Shown here: piece by piece, positions 17,437 through 28,733 of the stretch | How positions within the stretch are numbered: position 1 is the first letter of the stretch | Layout of the letters: each line of letters opens with the position of its first letter | Origin: Gemmatimonas groenlandica | Lineage (GTDB): Bacteria > Gemmatimonadota > Gemmatimonadetes > Gemmatimonadales > Gemmatimonadaceae | Direction of reading: 5' to 3' | DNA: 64,000 nt | Assembly: GCF_013004105.1 (NCBI RefSeq) | Contig: NZ_CP053085.1 | Span: 2,542,001-2,606,000 of the forward strand | Notes under the pieces: model-generated | The model's database searches: none | What the model saw: the letters and a program-made list of their open reading frames with translations, nothing else | Told to the model about the DNA's origin: nothing | Program-made: the position numbers and the translations under genes

Positions 17437-18051
17437 ATGATGCTTCGCCAGGATCGCCCACGCGTTCTCTCGCGCGTTTCCACCGTTGTCGGCATCGGCG
17501 CCCTCGTGGCGGTCGCCATGGCGGCGCGCAGTCAGGGTGGCCAGCAGGCCACACCGCCGTCGGCTCCGCAGCCGCCGGTGGCCGCGCCGAGTGCAGCGCC
17601 GGCCGCTACCGACTCGACCATGCAGGACTCCACCCAGCGTGCAGACACCACGGCGAAGGCCGACTCGATGCTGGCCATGCCCGACAGCATGATGATGCAG
17701 CATACGGCGGCCGCACCGGCCCCTCAGGCGTCGGCCATGTGGCCGGTAGACCCGGTGACCGGTCAGACGATCATCAACGGCGAGCCGGTCGTCGGCCGCG
17801 TGTTCATCATGCAGAAGACGGACGGCACGGTGAAGCTGGGCAAGTGGCAGGCGCAGTACGATGGAGAGCCGACCGCGCCCGAGGCCGCGAACGTGGGGAG
17901 CTCGTACACCGTGCCTGCGCCAGAACACACGCGCCGCATGCGCGGCATCATGATTCAGTCGACGCTGTGGTCGATCGATGGGAAGCGGTCGGCGCGTGAG
18001 CGTCGCCACTACCGTCCCCAGACCACAGGCGCGGCACTGGGCCAGCAGTAA
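17437..18051 (+). CDS. Secreted protein with low-complexity N-terminus, function unknown
   Basis: Residues 10-32 form a hydrophobic signal segment. About 65 residues rich in Ala, Pro, Thr, Asp and Met follow, then a conserved-looking module of about 100 residues (PVTGQTIINGEPVVGRVF, KLGKWQAQYDGE, MRGIMIQSTLWSIDGKRS). I do not recognise the family. The N-terminal linker suggests an envelope-anchored or periplasmic domain. The C-terminal 104 bp overlap the convergent gene at 17948, so one of the two 3' ends may be wrong; the positively charged tail here looks plausible as coding. Confidence 0.65.
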   Translation: MMLRQDRPRVLSRVSTVVGIGALVAVAMAARSQGGQQATPPSAPQPPVAAPSAAPAATDSTMQDSTQRADTTAKADSMLAMPDSMMMQHTAAAPAPQASAMWPVDPVTGQTIINGEPVVGRVFIMQKTDGTVKLGKWQAQYDGEPTAPEAANVGSSYTVPAPEHTRRMRGIMIQSTLWSIDGKRSARERRHYRPQTTGAALGQQ

Positions 18052-18712
18052 GTCGCTCAGCATTCGCTGGACCTCGGCGGGGCGTCCTGACACTGTGCAG
18101 GCGCCCCGCTCGCAGTTCAAATAGACGAATACTGCGTGATGGCTCGACGGGGGTGTCCGTCGCGTCGGTCGCGTACCACGCGGACGGCTCGTGCGCCGAC
18201 TGCACCGGCGGCGCATGCGATGCGCGGTAGCAACCCGCAGCGCGTGGCGGACAGGCGATCACGACGCCGTCGCGGCGCTCGTGCGCTTGTCGGCCCCATC
18301 GCCGCCATTCGGCGGCTTCACGCGGCGTGAGGACACCGGCACGTGTCGCGCGCAGCAAGTACAGCGTGCGTGATGCGGGGGCCGTCGATAGCACGCGCGC
18401 GTCCTGCCAGCCGCGCGTGATTGCCTCTACGGCATCGACGTGCAGGGCGGCACGCCGAATCCGAAGTCCGGGCGCGGCATCGCGTACGGAGCGCACGTAT
18501 CGATGCTGCGGCGAATGCTCGCGTCCCGCCAGCGCCGCAAGCAGCATGGATTGACCGAGCGCCTCGGGCGCCTGAAGTAAGAGCAGCTCGCCGGCGTGAA
18601 TGCGCAGCGTCACGTCATCGAGCACGCGGACGCTGACGGCGCAGCGTCCGGGAATGCCGGCCGAGATTTCAGCGCTCGCGCGCGCCAGCGAAAGCAAATG
18701 TGGATGCGTCAT
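17948..18712 (-). CDS. ABC-ATPase-like protein lacking catalytic residues
   Basis: The fold of an ABC transporter ATPase can be followed along the whole 254 residues. LDDVTLRIHAGELLLLQAP matches the strand before Walker A, but the P-loop reads APEALGQSML with no GKS/T. LYLLRATRAGVLTP (117-130) aligns with the Walker B and D-loop pattern LLLLDEPTAGLDP, with the Asp and Glu replaced by Arg and Ala. FELRAGRL near 198 matches the family's late strand. ATP hydrolysis is therefore not expected. It starts 36 nt after the DUF1611 gene on the same strand and is probably co-transcribed. The reading frame is intact, so it may be a maintained pseudoenzyme. Confidence 0.6.
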   Translation of the reverse strand: MTHPHLLSLARASAEISAGIPGRCAVSVRVLDDVTLRIHAGELLLLQAPEALGQSMLLAALAGREHSPQHRYVRSVRDAAPGLRIRRAALHVDAVEAITRGWQDARVLSTAPASRTLYLLRATRAGVLTPREAAEWRRWGRQAHERRDGVVIACPPRAAGCYRASHAPPVQSAHEPSAWYATDATDTPVEPSRSIRLFELRAGRLHSVRTPRRGPANAERLTAGPVPRLWSGDGSGDAHAPTASHRSTTASTES

Positions 18713-18747
18713 GGACGACACGATGTTGCCGTGTCGTCCAGCGCGTG

Positions 18748-19839
18748 TCACCCGATCATTGCGGGCGGGCTCAAAACATTGCGTTCGGACACACGCTCCA
18801 CGTGAAACGCGGCGATGGCCTCGGCGATGACCAGTGGTTCGTAGCGCACGGGATCGGTCGTGGGCAAGCCGGTCTCGGACCGCACGCGCTCGACCGCGAG
18901 GCGGGCCTCGCGATCGTCGAGGTCGAAGGTGTTGAGCGCAATCGCGATCACCGGCGACGGCCGAAGGGGCTCCATGGCCGCCTCGTACAATCGGATCATC
19001 TCGCTGAGCGACGGGATCGAGACCCAGGGATTGCGATGTATCGAGGTGCGTGACGGTTGCGCACAGAGCACCATGGCGTGCGGCAATGCGCCGTGCATCA
19101 GCCCGAGCGTTACGCCGGAGTAGGCGGGATGAATGATCGATCCCTGCCCTTCCACCAACACGATATCCGCCTCGGCCGCCGCCTCGATCGTGAGCGACTC
19201 GGCGGCGCCGGCGATGAAATCGGCTATGACGGCGTCCACCGCGATCCCGCGACCTTCCACCAGAATCCCAGTCTGTCCCGTGGCCGCGAAATTCACGCGA
19301 TGCCCGAGTTGCCGTACGGACGATTGCACCTGGAGCTGCGCGGTCATCTTCCCGATGTTGCAATCCGTGCCCACGGTGAGCACCACCGTCGCCTCAACGT
19401 CGCGCACGCGACCGGACGCCACTTCGAGTCCTGAGGGCATCCGCCGCAGGTCACGAATCGTCGCACCCGAAACCGCGGCGAGTGCGGCGAACTCGGGGTC
19501 GTCACCGAGCATCGTGTGCAGGCCGCTCCAGACATCGAGTCCGGCGCGCAACGCGTCGCAGACGATGGAGCGCCACGCGTCGGGGAACTGTCCGCCGGCG
19601 GGCGCGATGCCGATCAGTAGCGCATTGGGCAGATGGATCATGCCGGCCGCGAAGCTGTCGACGACCGGAATGTTGCCACCAAACCCAAGCACGTCCTGCG
19701 CCTTGCGACCGGCCGTTCTACTATCGAGAACGGCGGCCACCTCATCCGGCACATAGCGGATGCAGGCGTTTGCTGTCTTGGAGCTGAGCGGGCCGAAGCT
19801 GCCTTCGGCGAGGATCAGAAAGCGACGCGACAGAGCCAT
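18748..19839 (-). CDS. DUF1611 family P-loop protein (DgcN-like)
   Basis: About 363 residues. The C-terminal NTPase-like half shows VVLTVGTDCNIGKMTAQLQV (a P-loop variant), ATGQTGILVEGRGIAVD and EADIVLVEGQGSIIHPAYSG, the marks of the DUF1611 family. An N-terminal Rossmann-like domain precedes it (FGGNIPVVDSFA, LIGIAPAGG). Characterised DgcN members take part in D-glutamate metabolism, usually beside a DgcA-type dipeptide epimerase. No such gene is here, so the substrate is not assigned. I chose the ATG at 19839 by family shape; a GTG at 19860 is possible and neither has a clear ribosome binding site. Confidence 0.8.
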   Translation of the reverse strand: MALSRRFLILAEGSFGPLSSKTANACIRYVPDEVAAVLDSRTAGRKAQDVLGFGGNIPVVDSFAAGMIHLPNALLIGIAPAGGQFPDAWRSIVCDALRAGLDVWSGLHTMLGDDPEFAALAAVSGATIRDLRRMPSGLEVASGRVRDVEATVVLTVGTDCNIGKMTAQLQVQSSVRQLGHRVNFAATGQTGILVEGRGIAVDAVIADFIAGAAESLTIEAAAEADIVLVEGQGSIIHPAYSGVTLGLMHGALPHAMVLCAQPSRTSIHRNPWVSIPSLSEMIRLYEAAMEPLRPSPVIAIALNTFDLDDREARLAVERVRSETGLPTTDPVRYEPLVIAEAIAAFHVERVSERNVLSPPAMIG

Positions 19840-19942
19840 GATGCGGAGGGGCGAATTCACCGACGGCGGCCCCTGATAGGGAGCCGCCGTCGGCGACCGG
19901 AAGGGAAACCGGTAATCTACCGCTGAGCCACGATCTCGCGAA

Positions 19943-20872
19943 TTACGACCTCGGCTGAATGCTGCTGAGCCGTTCGATTTCCGCGATCAATTCCGCTTCT
20001 CCCGTCTTGGCCTGTTCCTTAGCGGCGGCCGCAGCGGCTTGGGCGGCAGCGGCCTGAGCGGCGGCAGCGGCTTGAGCAGCAGCGACCGCGGCGGCATCCG
20101 GACCCGCGGCGAGCTGCGCTGGCGCGGCGGCCGAGGCCGCCTCGGTAGCTCCAGCGGCGAGTTGACGCGAGGCGGCCGGTGCACCGGCGCCCAGCATGCC
20201 CATACGCTGCTTGAGCTGCAGCAACTGCTGATCGGCATTCACGCCGCCCGACGCACGCTCGAGCTGCTTGAACTCGCCGGCCAGCCGATCGCCGCTGAAC
20301 TCCTCGTCAATCTCCTGGGCCGCCTGCAGCTGCCGCTCGTTGGCCGTGATCTTCTCTTCCATGCGGTTGAACGCATCGAACGCCGAATTGTCGGAGAGTC
20401 CGGACATCGTCTGCGAGATACGCGCCTGCGCCTCAGCACGACGTTGACGGGCGAGCAGCAGATTCTTCTTGCGCTTCGCTTCTTCGATCTTGTCGTTCAG
20501 GTCACGGAGCGACTGCTTGAGCTTCTCCGTTTCCATGCGGTGCGTTTCCCACGTGCTGGCGAGCTGCTGGCCATGCTCGAGGTGTTCCTGCCCGCGAAGT
20601 AGCGCCTGCTTCGCGAGATCGTCGCGGCCCTCCTGCACGGCGAGCATGGCCCGCCGCTCCCATTCGTCGGCCAGCTTGAATTCAGCGTCGGCCTGATCCT
20701 TCAGGCGCTTTTCGTCAGCGATGGACGCGGCAACCTGCTGCTTGGCCTTGGCCAACTGGTTGCGCATGTCGACGATGATCTGATTGAGCATCTTCTCGGG
20801 GTTTTCCGCCGAGGAAATGAGCTCATTCAGATTCGACTTGATGAGAGTCGAAAGACGATCGAAGATACCCAT
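19943..20872 (-). CDS. pspA: PspA/IM30 family membrane-stress protein
   Basis: It starts MGIFDRLSTLIKSNLNELIS, the amphipathic N-terminal helix of PspA/Vipp1. A long coiled coil (about 25-220) rich in Glu, Lys and Gln follows, as expected for ESCRT-III-like membrane-remodelling proteins. Residues about 240-290 are an Ala-rich low-complexity linker of near-repeats, ending in a short helix (ELIAEIERLSS). At 309 residues it is longer than E. coli PspA (222) because of this tail; C-terminal extensions are known in Vipp1-type members. It lies 3 nt downstream of a YbjN-like gene, with which it is probably co-transcribed. Confidence 0.92.
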   Translation of the reverse strand: MGIFDRLSTLIKSNLNELISSAENPEKMLNQIIVDMRNQLAKAKQQVAASIADEKRLKDQADAEFKLADEWERRAMLAVQEGRDDLAKQALLRGQEHLEHGQQLASTWETHRMETEKLKQSLRDLNDKIEEAKRKKNLLLARQRRAEAQARISQTMSGLSDNSAFDAFNRMEEKITANERQLQAAQEIDEEFSGDRLAGEFKQLERASGGVNADQQLLQLKQRMGMLGAGAPAASRQLAAGATEAASAAAPAQLAAGPDAAAVAAAQAAAAAQAAAAQAAAAAAKEQAKTGEAELIAEIERLSSIQPRS

Positions 20873-20875
20873 GGT

Positions 20876-21280
20876 TCAGCGAGCCTCGCGGAAGGCGGCC
20901 AGCTCACGAAGATGCGATGTGAGCGAGAGAGTCATGCTTTCGTACGACGCGAGAAATTCCTCGAAATCGAGATGCGCGAGTTCGAGTGCCTCGGTCAGTA
21001 CGACGTTTTCCTGGTCGATGCCGTAGGAGCCGTGCAGCAGGTCGCTGGCATTGAGCTCGAGCAGCCGCCGGTTGAGCGCGGCCTGATCGGACGCCTCGGC
21101 CGGGAGTGGCATCACCTTCACCCGGAGCAACACCACGGGCGGATTGTGCGTGACCACCACATCGAATTCCAGCGCGCCACTCGGGCGCACGAGCCACAGC
21201 CCCGGCTCCAGTTCTTGATGGGAGGCGCCGTCGGCACTCAGTCGATCGAGGAATGCCTCGATATCTTCTCGCGTGACCAT
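20876..21280 (-). CDS. YbjN/CesT-like small protein
   Basis: About 134 residues from the ATG at 21278-21280, which has AAGGAA 6 nt upstream. The pattern MVTREDIEAFLDRL, LWLVRPSGALEFDVVVTHNPPVVLLRVKVM, then LLELNASDLLHGSYGIDQENVVL is typical of the YbjN and type III chaperone-like fold. Close coupling to pspA suggests an accessory role in envelope stress. No catalytic residues are evident. Confidence 0.7.
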   Translation of the reverse strand: MVTREDIEAFLDRLSADGASHQELEPGLWLVRPSGALEFDVVVTHNPPVVLLRVKVMPLPAEASDQAALNRRLLELNASDLLHGSYGIDQENVVLTEALELAHLDFEEFLASYESMTLSLTSHLRELAAFREAR

Positions 21281-21380
21281 GTTCGATTCCTTGAGGTTCG
21301 GATATCGGTCCGTACGGCGGTGCCCGCCAAATCGTTTCGTCAGGTGTGTCGAATTGTACCGCTGAAGTATGGCCATCGCA

Positions 21381-22352
21381 TCATCTGCCTAGCAAATCCG
21401 CTCCTGGACAGTGTCCGCGATAGAGCTTCGCGCCGCGCCCCTCGTTCACCAGCATCAGCCGGCCATCGGGAAGCCAGGTGACGCCCTCGGCATTCCGTTC
21501 GCCCGGTGGAACGGCGCAGCGGGCCATCTGCGCTCCAGGTCGTCCGGTCACGGGGTCGGCATCGAAGACATACACCGAGCCGTACGTGAGGATCGCGAGC
21601 CGACGCCGCCCGCCGGGCATGACGGCCGACAGTGAGGCGTCGGTCACCCAATCGCGCGACACCGACGTACCCGGCACGATCGGCAGCGAATCGATCCACT
21701 CGGCCGTCGCGACGGCATTGACGGACCACGCCGCGGCCGCCACGCGATACAGTTGCGAGGCGCGCAATTGCCCGCTGGCGTCAGGATTCGGACGCTTGGT
21801 GGCGAACCAGAGGCTCGTATCAGGTGCGACCCACATCGCTTCGACGTCGCGCGCTCCACCGGGATAGACGATGCGCAGCGATGCAGGAGCTTCGGTGTCA
21901 CGCGCGCTCGTGACCGGCGCGGCTACGCGCCATACGCGCACCTCTGCGCGCGCCGCATAGTTGTCGCCCACGTCACCGATATACAGACACAATCCGTTGG
22001 CGCATGGACCGAGCGCGATCGCTTCCCAGTCGGTATTCTCGGCGCCTCGTACGCGGACCGTGCCGAGCGATACGCCGGTCGAGTCATACGCGTATAGCGT
22101 CGCCGCGTTGCCGCGATCATTCTGCGACCAGAACACGCCCGGCTCGGTCACACTCGCCGCAACTCCGGAGGCTTCAGTGAGACGTGAATCACCGAACGCA
22201 CCCGTGCGCACCAGTTCGCGGAGTGGCGGCTCTCCCGGCACCGTCCAGCGGTCCTGCTTGGGTTTCGCGGAGTTACTCTCCTTCTCGCCGCCGGTGCAGG
22301 CGTTCGCGAACGCCAGCGCGAGCAGGAGCAGTGAGCCGGCTCGCATCCGCAT
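21381..22352 (-). CDS. Secreted lipoprotein, beta-propeller-like
   Basis: A signal peptide (MRMRAGSLLLLALAFANAC) ends in a Cys that could be lipidated, though the residue at -3 is not the usual Leu. The 323-residue protein then has repeated strand patterns (GVFWSQNDRGNAATLYAYD, WEAIALGPCANGLCLYIGDVGDN, GVTWLPDGRLMLVNEGRGA). These recall SdiA-regulated/NHL-type or SMP-30-like propellers. Enzymatic residues cannot be assigned. It ends the serine dehydratase gene group, starting 4 nt after sdaAA. Confidence 0.7.
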   Translation of the reverse strand: MRMRAGSLLLLALAFANACTGGEKESNSAKPKQDRWTVPGEPPLRELVRTGAFGDSRLTEASGVAASVTEPGVFWSQNDRGNAATLYAYDSTGVSLGTVRVRGAENTDWEAIALGPCANGLCLYIGDVGDNYAARAEVRVWRVAAPVTSARDTEAPASLRIVYPGGARDVEAMWVAPDTSLWFATKRPNPDASGQLRASQLYRVAAAAWSVNAVATAEWIDSLPIVPGTSVSRDWVTDASLSAVMPGGRRRLAILTYGSVYVFDADPVTGRPGAQMARCAVPPGERNAEGVTWLPDGRLMLVNEGRGAKLYRGHCPGADLLGR

Positions 22353-22356
22353 GCAA

Positions 22357-23241
22357 TCAGGCACCCGCGCGCTTGATCTCGTATAGACGTTCTTTGGCCA
22401 GCCGACGCCCGGTCGGCGTCGCGGCGAGTCCGCCACCAGCCGTTTCGCGGTAACGCACGTCCATGTTTGCACCGATTTCGCCCATCGTGTCGATGACCTC
22501 GTCGGCCGGTATGGCGAACTCGATGCCCGCCATGGCCATTTCGATGGCCGCCATCGCGATCGCGGCACCGGTCGCGTTGCGGAACACGCAAGGGAGTTCG
22601 ACGAGACCGCCGAGCGGGTCGCACACCAGACCAAGCGTACCCTGCTGCGCGAGTGCCGTGGCGTGTCCGACCTGTCGCGGTGAGCCGCCCAGCATCTCCA
22701 CGGCTGCCCCTGCAGCCATTCCCGCCGCCGCACCAGTCTCGGCCTGACATCCACCTTCGGCGCCTGACAGCGAGGCCCGTTCCGCGACGACCGCGCCGAT
22801 CAGTCCCGCCGTCGCGAGCGCGTCAATGACCCGCTCGTCGTCGATGCCACGCGCGTTCGCAATGCCGGTGAGCACCGCCGGCAACACGCCGGCGCCACCA
22901 GCGGTCGGTGCCGCGACAATGACGCCCATTGCCGCGTTCACTTCCTGCACCGCAATGGCGCGCGCGAGCACGTCGCGGAACGGCGTGTTGGCCAGCGGAC
23001 CATCCGGACCGGTGCGCAGCTTGGCGGCGTCACCGCCAACCAAACCCGACGACGACTTGAGATCGCCGATCATGCCGCGGTCGACCGCTTCACGCATCAC
23101 CACCAGCGCGCGCCGCAGCGCATCGCGGATGCTCTCCACGGTGCGCCCCTGATCCTTCGCCTCGGCCTCGAGGGCGACCTTCGAGAGGGTCACACCGCGC
23201 GCTTCCGCGTCGCGAATGGCGTCAGCTAACGCTTTATACAT
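22357..23241 (-). CDS. sdaAA: L-serine dehydratase, iron-sulfur alpha subunit
   Basis: Three conserved cysteines that ligate the [4Fe-4S] cluster are visible in EGGCQAE, GLVCDPLGG and VELPCVFRN. The glycine-rich stretch around APTAGGAGVLPAV is the substrate-binding region of the family. The protein forms the alpha chain of the two-subunit type L-serine ammonia-lyase that gives pyruvate and ammonia. The ATG at 23239-23241 overlaps the beta-subunit stop as TGATG, so the two are coupled. Length (294 aa) is normal for the split form. Confidence 0.93.
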   Translation of the reverse strand: MYKALADAIRDAEARGVTLSKVALEAEAKDQGRTVESIRDALRRALVVMREAVDRGMIGDLKSSSGLVGGDAAKLRTGPDGPLANTPFRDVLARAIAVQEVNAAMGVIVAAPTAGGAGVLPAVLTGIANARGIDDERVIDALATAGLIGAVVAERASLSGAEGGCQAETGAAAGMAAGAAVEMLGGSPRQVGHATALAQQGTLGLVCDPLGGLVELPCVFRNATGAAIAMAAIEMAMAGIEFAIPADEVIDTMGEIGANMDVRYRETAGGGLAATPTGRRLAKERLYEIKRAGA

Positions 23242-23909
23242 CAGGCACTCACCTTGTCGAGACGGAACGCCCACTTCACCCAGCTGAGCGCGCGGATCGC
23301 ATCGCGAACAGACTCATCGGGTTGCTCGTCGACCTCGATGACCATGAAGGCATCACCACCGCGCTCCTTTCTCGAGAGCTTGAGCGTGGCAATGTTGCAG
23401 CTCGCATCGGCGAGAATGCCCGCGATACGGGCGACGGATCCTTTCACATCTTCGGCCACGAGTACGATGGTGTGCAGGTTGCCCGGAATCTCCACCGGGT
23501 ACCCATCGATCTCGGTGATCATGATGCGTCCGGCGCCGAGCGACGCACCGACCATCTGCGCCGTGCGGTCGCCGCGGTCGAGCGTGATGCGAACGGTATT
23601 GGGGTGCGCATCATCACCAAGCGACGTTTTCTCGAACTGATAGTCGAGTCCTTCACGCTCCATGATGTCGAGCGCGGTGCGCAGGCGTTCGTCGTCGGGG
23701 CGAAATCCCATGAGGCCGCCTACGATCGCCTTGTCGGTACCGTGCCCTTCACCGGTTCGGGCAAAGGACCCATGCAATTCGATGTGGGCCTTTTCGGGCG
23801 TGCCACCGACCAGACAGCGCGCGAGGAGTCCGAGGCGGCACGCACCTGCAGTATGCGAGCTGCTCGGTCCGACCATAACGGGACCGATGATATCGAGGAG
23901 AGAGACCAT
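23241..23909 (-). CDS. sdaAB: L-serine dehydratase beta subunit with ACT domain
   Basis: It starts MVSLLDIIGPVMVGPSSSHT, the substrate-binding signature of serine dehydratase beta chains. FARTGEGHGTDKAIVGGLMG follows. Residues about 145-222 form an ACT regulatory domain (HTIVLVAEDVKGSVARIAGIL, then NIATLKLSRKERG) which in this family senses serine. It is the promoter-proximal gene of an sdaAB-sdaAA-lipoprotein group. Confidence 0.93.
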   Translation of the reverse strand: MVSLLDIIGPVMVGPSSSHTAGACRLGLLARCLVGGTPEKAHIELHGSFARTGEGHGTDKAIVGGLMGFRPDDERLRTALDIMEREGLDYQFEKTSLGDDAHPNTVRITLDRGDRTAQMVGASLGAGRIMITEIDGYPVEIPGNLHTIVLVAEDVKGSVARIAGILADASCNIATLKLSRKERGGDAFMVIEVDEQPDESVRDAIRALSWVKWAFRLDKVSA

Positions 23910-23946
23910 GCGGGGAATCTACTTGCGGTCGGTGCCGTACAACAGA

Positions 23947-23983
23947 AAGCAGGCGCCCGGCGATACTCGCCGGACGCCTGCTT
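23947..23983 (-). terminator. Terminator after the PEP-CTERM gene
   Basis: AAGCAGGCG-C-CCGGCG / CGCCGG-A-CGCCTGCTT forms a 16-pair stem with one mismatch and a 5-nt loop. On the minus strand it ends in TTT. It lies 24 nt beyond the PEP-CTERM stop and upstream of sdaAB. Confidence 0.8.
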
Positions 23984-24006
23984 CAGACCTGCGTCACAGC
24001 GCGTGA

Positions 24007-24660
24007 TTACGCGTTGTTGCGACGACGGCGCGCCATCATGCCCAAGCCAGCGAGGCCCGAGGCCATCAGGATGTACGTGCCCGGCTCGGGGACTACCGTG
24101 GAGACGTTCGAGATCTCAAAGCGCAGGTCGTTGTAGTCGAAGTCTGAGATCGGCACGATGGTACCCGAGCGGTCCTCGAAGCTGAAGGCTGTCGTGAAGG
24201 TTCCTCCGCCCGATGCTGCCAAGCCGGAGCCGGCTGAAACAGCCATGTGGAGAGCGTTGTCAGGATTCCGCGATGCGAGGCCGCTGTAGAACCTGAAGTT
24301 GGTGAACGTCGGCCCTACGCCCTGCGTCGTGTTGGTTAAACGAAAGAACACGTTTTGCCCTGAGGAGACATTCCCGATCTGCATTTGCGTGCCGGGCGCC
24401 GAGGCGCCTACACCGTTGTTAGTGAACAGATCTGTCCACGTACCGGCTGCGTTAAAGCTGCCGATAGCGCCGATCTGGTAGGCCAAAGTGCTGCGATCTG
24501 CGGCCTCGGAGCCAACAAAGCGCACCGTGACGATGCTGTTGTTTCCGAGGAAATCCACGGCCGTCGGGACCTGCGCGCTCACGCTCGCTGCGCTACCGGC
24601 GACGAACAGCGACGCGGCGGCGAGACGGTGCATTGAACGAACTAGGGATGTGAGCTGCAT
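24007..24660 (-). CDS. PEP-CTERM sorting-signal exported protein
   Basis: A signal peptide (about 1-26, ending SAASVSAQ) is followed by a 165-residue beta-rich domain with no catalytic motif. The C-terminus has VPEPGTY, a hydrophobic helix and RRRRNNA, the three parts of a PEP-CTERM signal recognised by exosortase (EpsH/XrtA). Such proteins are exported and linked to exopolysaccharide or biofilm matrix. The ATG at 24658-24660 begins the signal peptide; the longer frame upstream adds a non-signal-like stretch. The gene is monocistronic with its own terminator. The 260 bp between it and uvrA hold no gene I can support. Confidence 0.88.
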   Translation of the reverse strand: MQLTSLVRSMHRLAAASLFVAGSAASVSAQVPTAVDFLGNNSIVTVRFVGSEAADRSTLAYQIGAIGSFNAAGTWTDLFTNNGVGASAPGTQMQIGNVSSGQNVFFRLTNTTQGVGPTFTNFRFYSGLASRNPDNALHMAVSAGSGLAASGGGTFTTAFSFEDRSGTIVPISDFDYNDLRFEISNVSTVVPEPGTYILMASGLAGLGMMARRRRNNA

Positions 24661-24920
24661 TTGGATTGCTCTCTCGGTTGGAAGTCTCTGTGCGACTGCA
24701 GTGCGCAATCGTGACGTCAACCACACTAGAGCAATAGCCGTGCCCCATCTACGATAGCGTGATGCATTGTCCCGTCCGCTTCACACGGTGACATATCGCA
24801 CGTTGATCGGACGCGACGCCGTCACACTCGGCATCGACAATTCATTGCAAGAATTTTGACCTACTGCAATTGGCAAAATGCGATGCAGCCTCGCGACTGC
24901 TCGTGCAACGCCGCCAGCGC

Positions 24921-27833
<2,913 letters not shown>

Positions 27834-27977
27834 AGTCTCTGAAGGTGCGGGGACCCGACGGGCAAGACAACCCCGCCAGCGTGCGAATCGGGGCCAGTGC
27901 CGAAACGTTCCCCGGGTCCGGAATGCGGATTGCCGCGAAGAAGTTGCGTCGGGGTCCCGCTTGATCGTCCTGCGGGC

Positions 27978-28733
27978 ATGATCGAGATCAGTTCGCTCTG
28001 CAAGCGCTACGGGTCCTTCACGGCCGTGCGCTCCCTGGATTTGGTGGTACCCTCCGGCGAGCTCTTCGGGTTTCTCGGACCGAACGGCGCTGGCAAGACC
28101 ACCACCATGCGCATGATCGCCGGCATCCTGCAGCCGACCGCCGGTTCGGTCCGGATTGCCGGCCACGACCTGCGAGTCGATCCGCTGGCCGCGAAAAAGG
28201 CACTGGGCTTCATTCCCGACCGGCCATTCATCTACGAAAAGCTCACCGGGATCGAGTTCCTGCGCTTCAGCGCAGGTTTGTACGGGGAGCAGGGTCCGGA
28301 GGTCGAGAAGCGGGGACAGGAGTTGTTGGCACTGTTCGACCTCGAGGCGTGGCGGGACGAGCTGGTGGAGAGCTACAGCCACGGCATGCGCCAGAAGCTG
28401 ATCATCGCCAGCGCCTTTGTGCACCGGCCGGCGGTGATCGTGGTGGATGAACCCATGGTCGGACTCGACCCCAAATCCTCCAAGATTCTCAAGGATCTGT
28501 TCCGCGAGTACACGCGCCGCGGACACACGGTCATGATGTCCACCCACACCCTGGAAATCGCCGAGGGCATGTGTGATCGCATCGGGATCATGCAGCGTGG
28601 CGAACTGGTGGCGTGCGGCACGATGGACGAGCTACGTCGGACGTCGGGTGAGGACGACGCGCTCGAAGACATCTTCCTCCGCCTCACCGGCGATCACGTG
28701 GCGCGCGAGCTGATCGAGGTGCTGGATGCCTGA
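27978..28733 (+). CDS. ABC transporter ATP-binding protein
   Basis: A 251-residue ATPase with Walker [12 protein letters not shown], a signature-like [13 protein letters not shown], Walker [14 protein letters not shown] and the switch His in [10 protein letters not shown]. It starts at the ATG at 27978-27980 and overlaps the permease gene by 8 nt. The family (ABC-2/DrrA-CcmA-like) energises export of drugs, lipids or polysaccharide precursors; the cargo is unknown. Confidence 0.93.
   Translation: MIEISSLCKRYGSFTAVRSLDLVVPSGELFGFLGPNGAGKTTTMRMIAGILQPTAGSVRIAGHDLRVDPLAAKKALGFIPDRPFIYEKLTGIEFLRFSAGLYGEQGPEVEKRGQELLALFDLEAWRDELVESYSHGMRQKLIIASAFVHRPAVIVVDEPMVGLDPKSSKILKDLFREYTRRGHTVMMSTHTLEIAEGMCDRIGIMQRGELVACGTMDELRRTSGEDDALEDIFLRLTGDHVARELIEVLDA

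Noticed and set aside
16059-17999. 646-codon plus-strand open frame across cysS and the gene at 17437
   Set aside because: It runs antisense through cysS and out of frame through the secreted-protein gene. Composition is Arg/Gly/His-rich without family pattern.
27834-28547. N-terminal extension of uvrA by about 238 codons
   Set aside because: The stretch is antisense to the ABC transporter ATPase, and UvrA families begin at the ATG at 27833.
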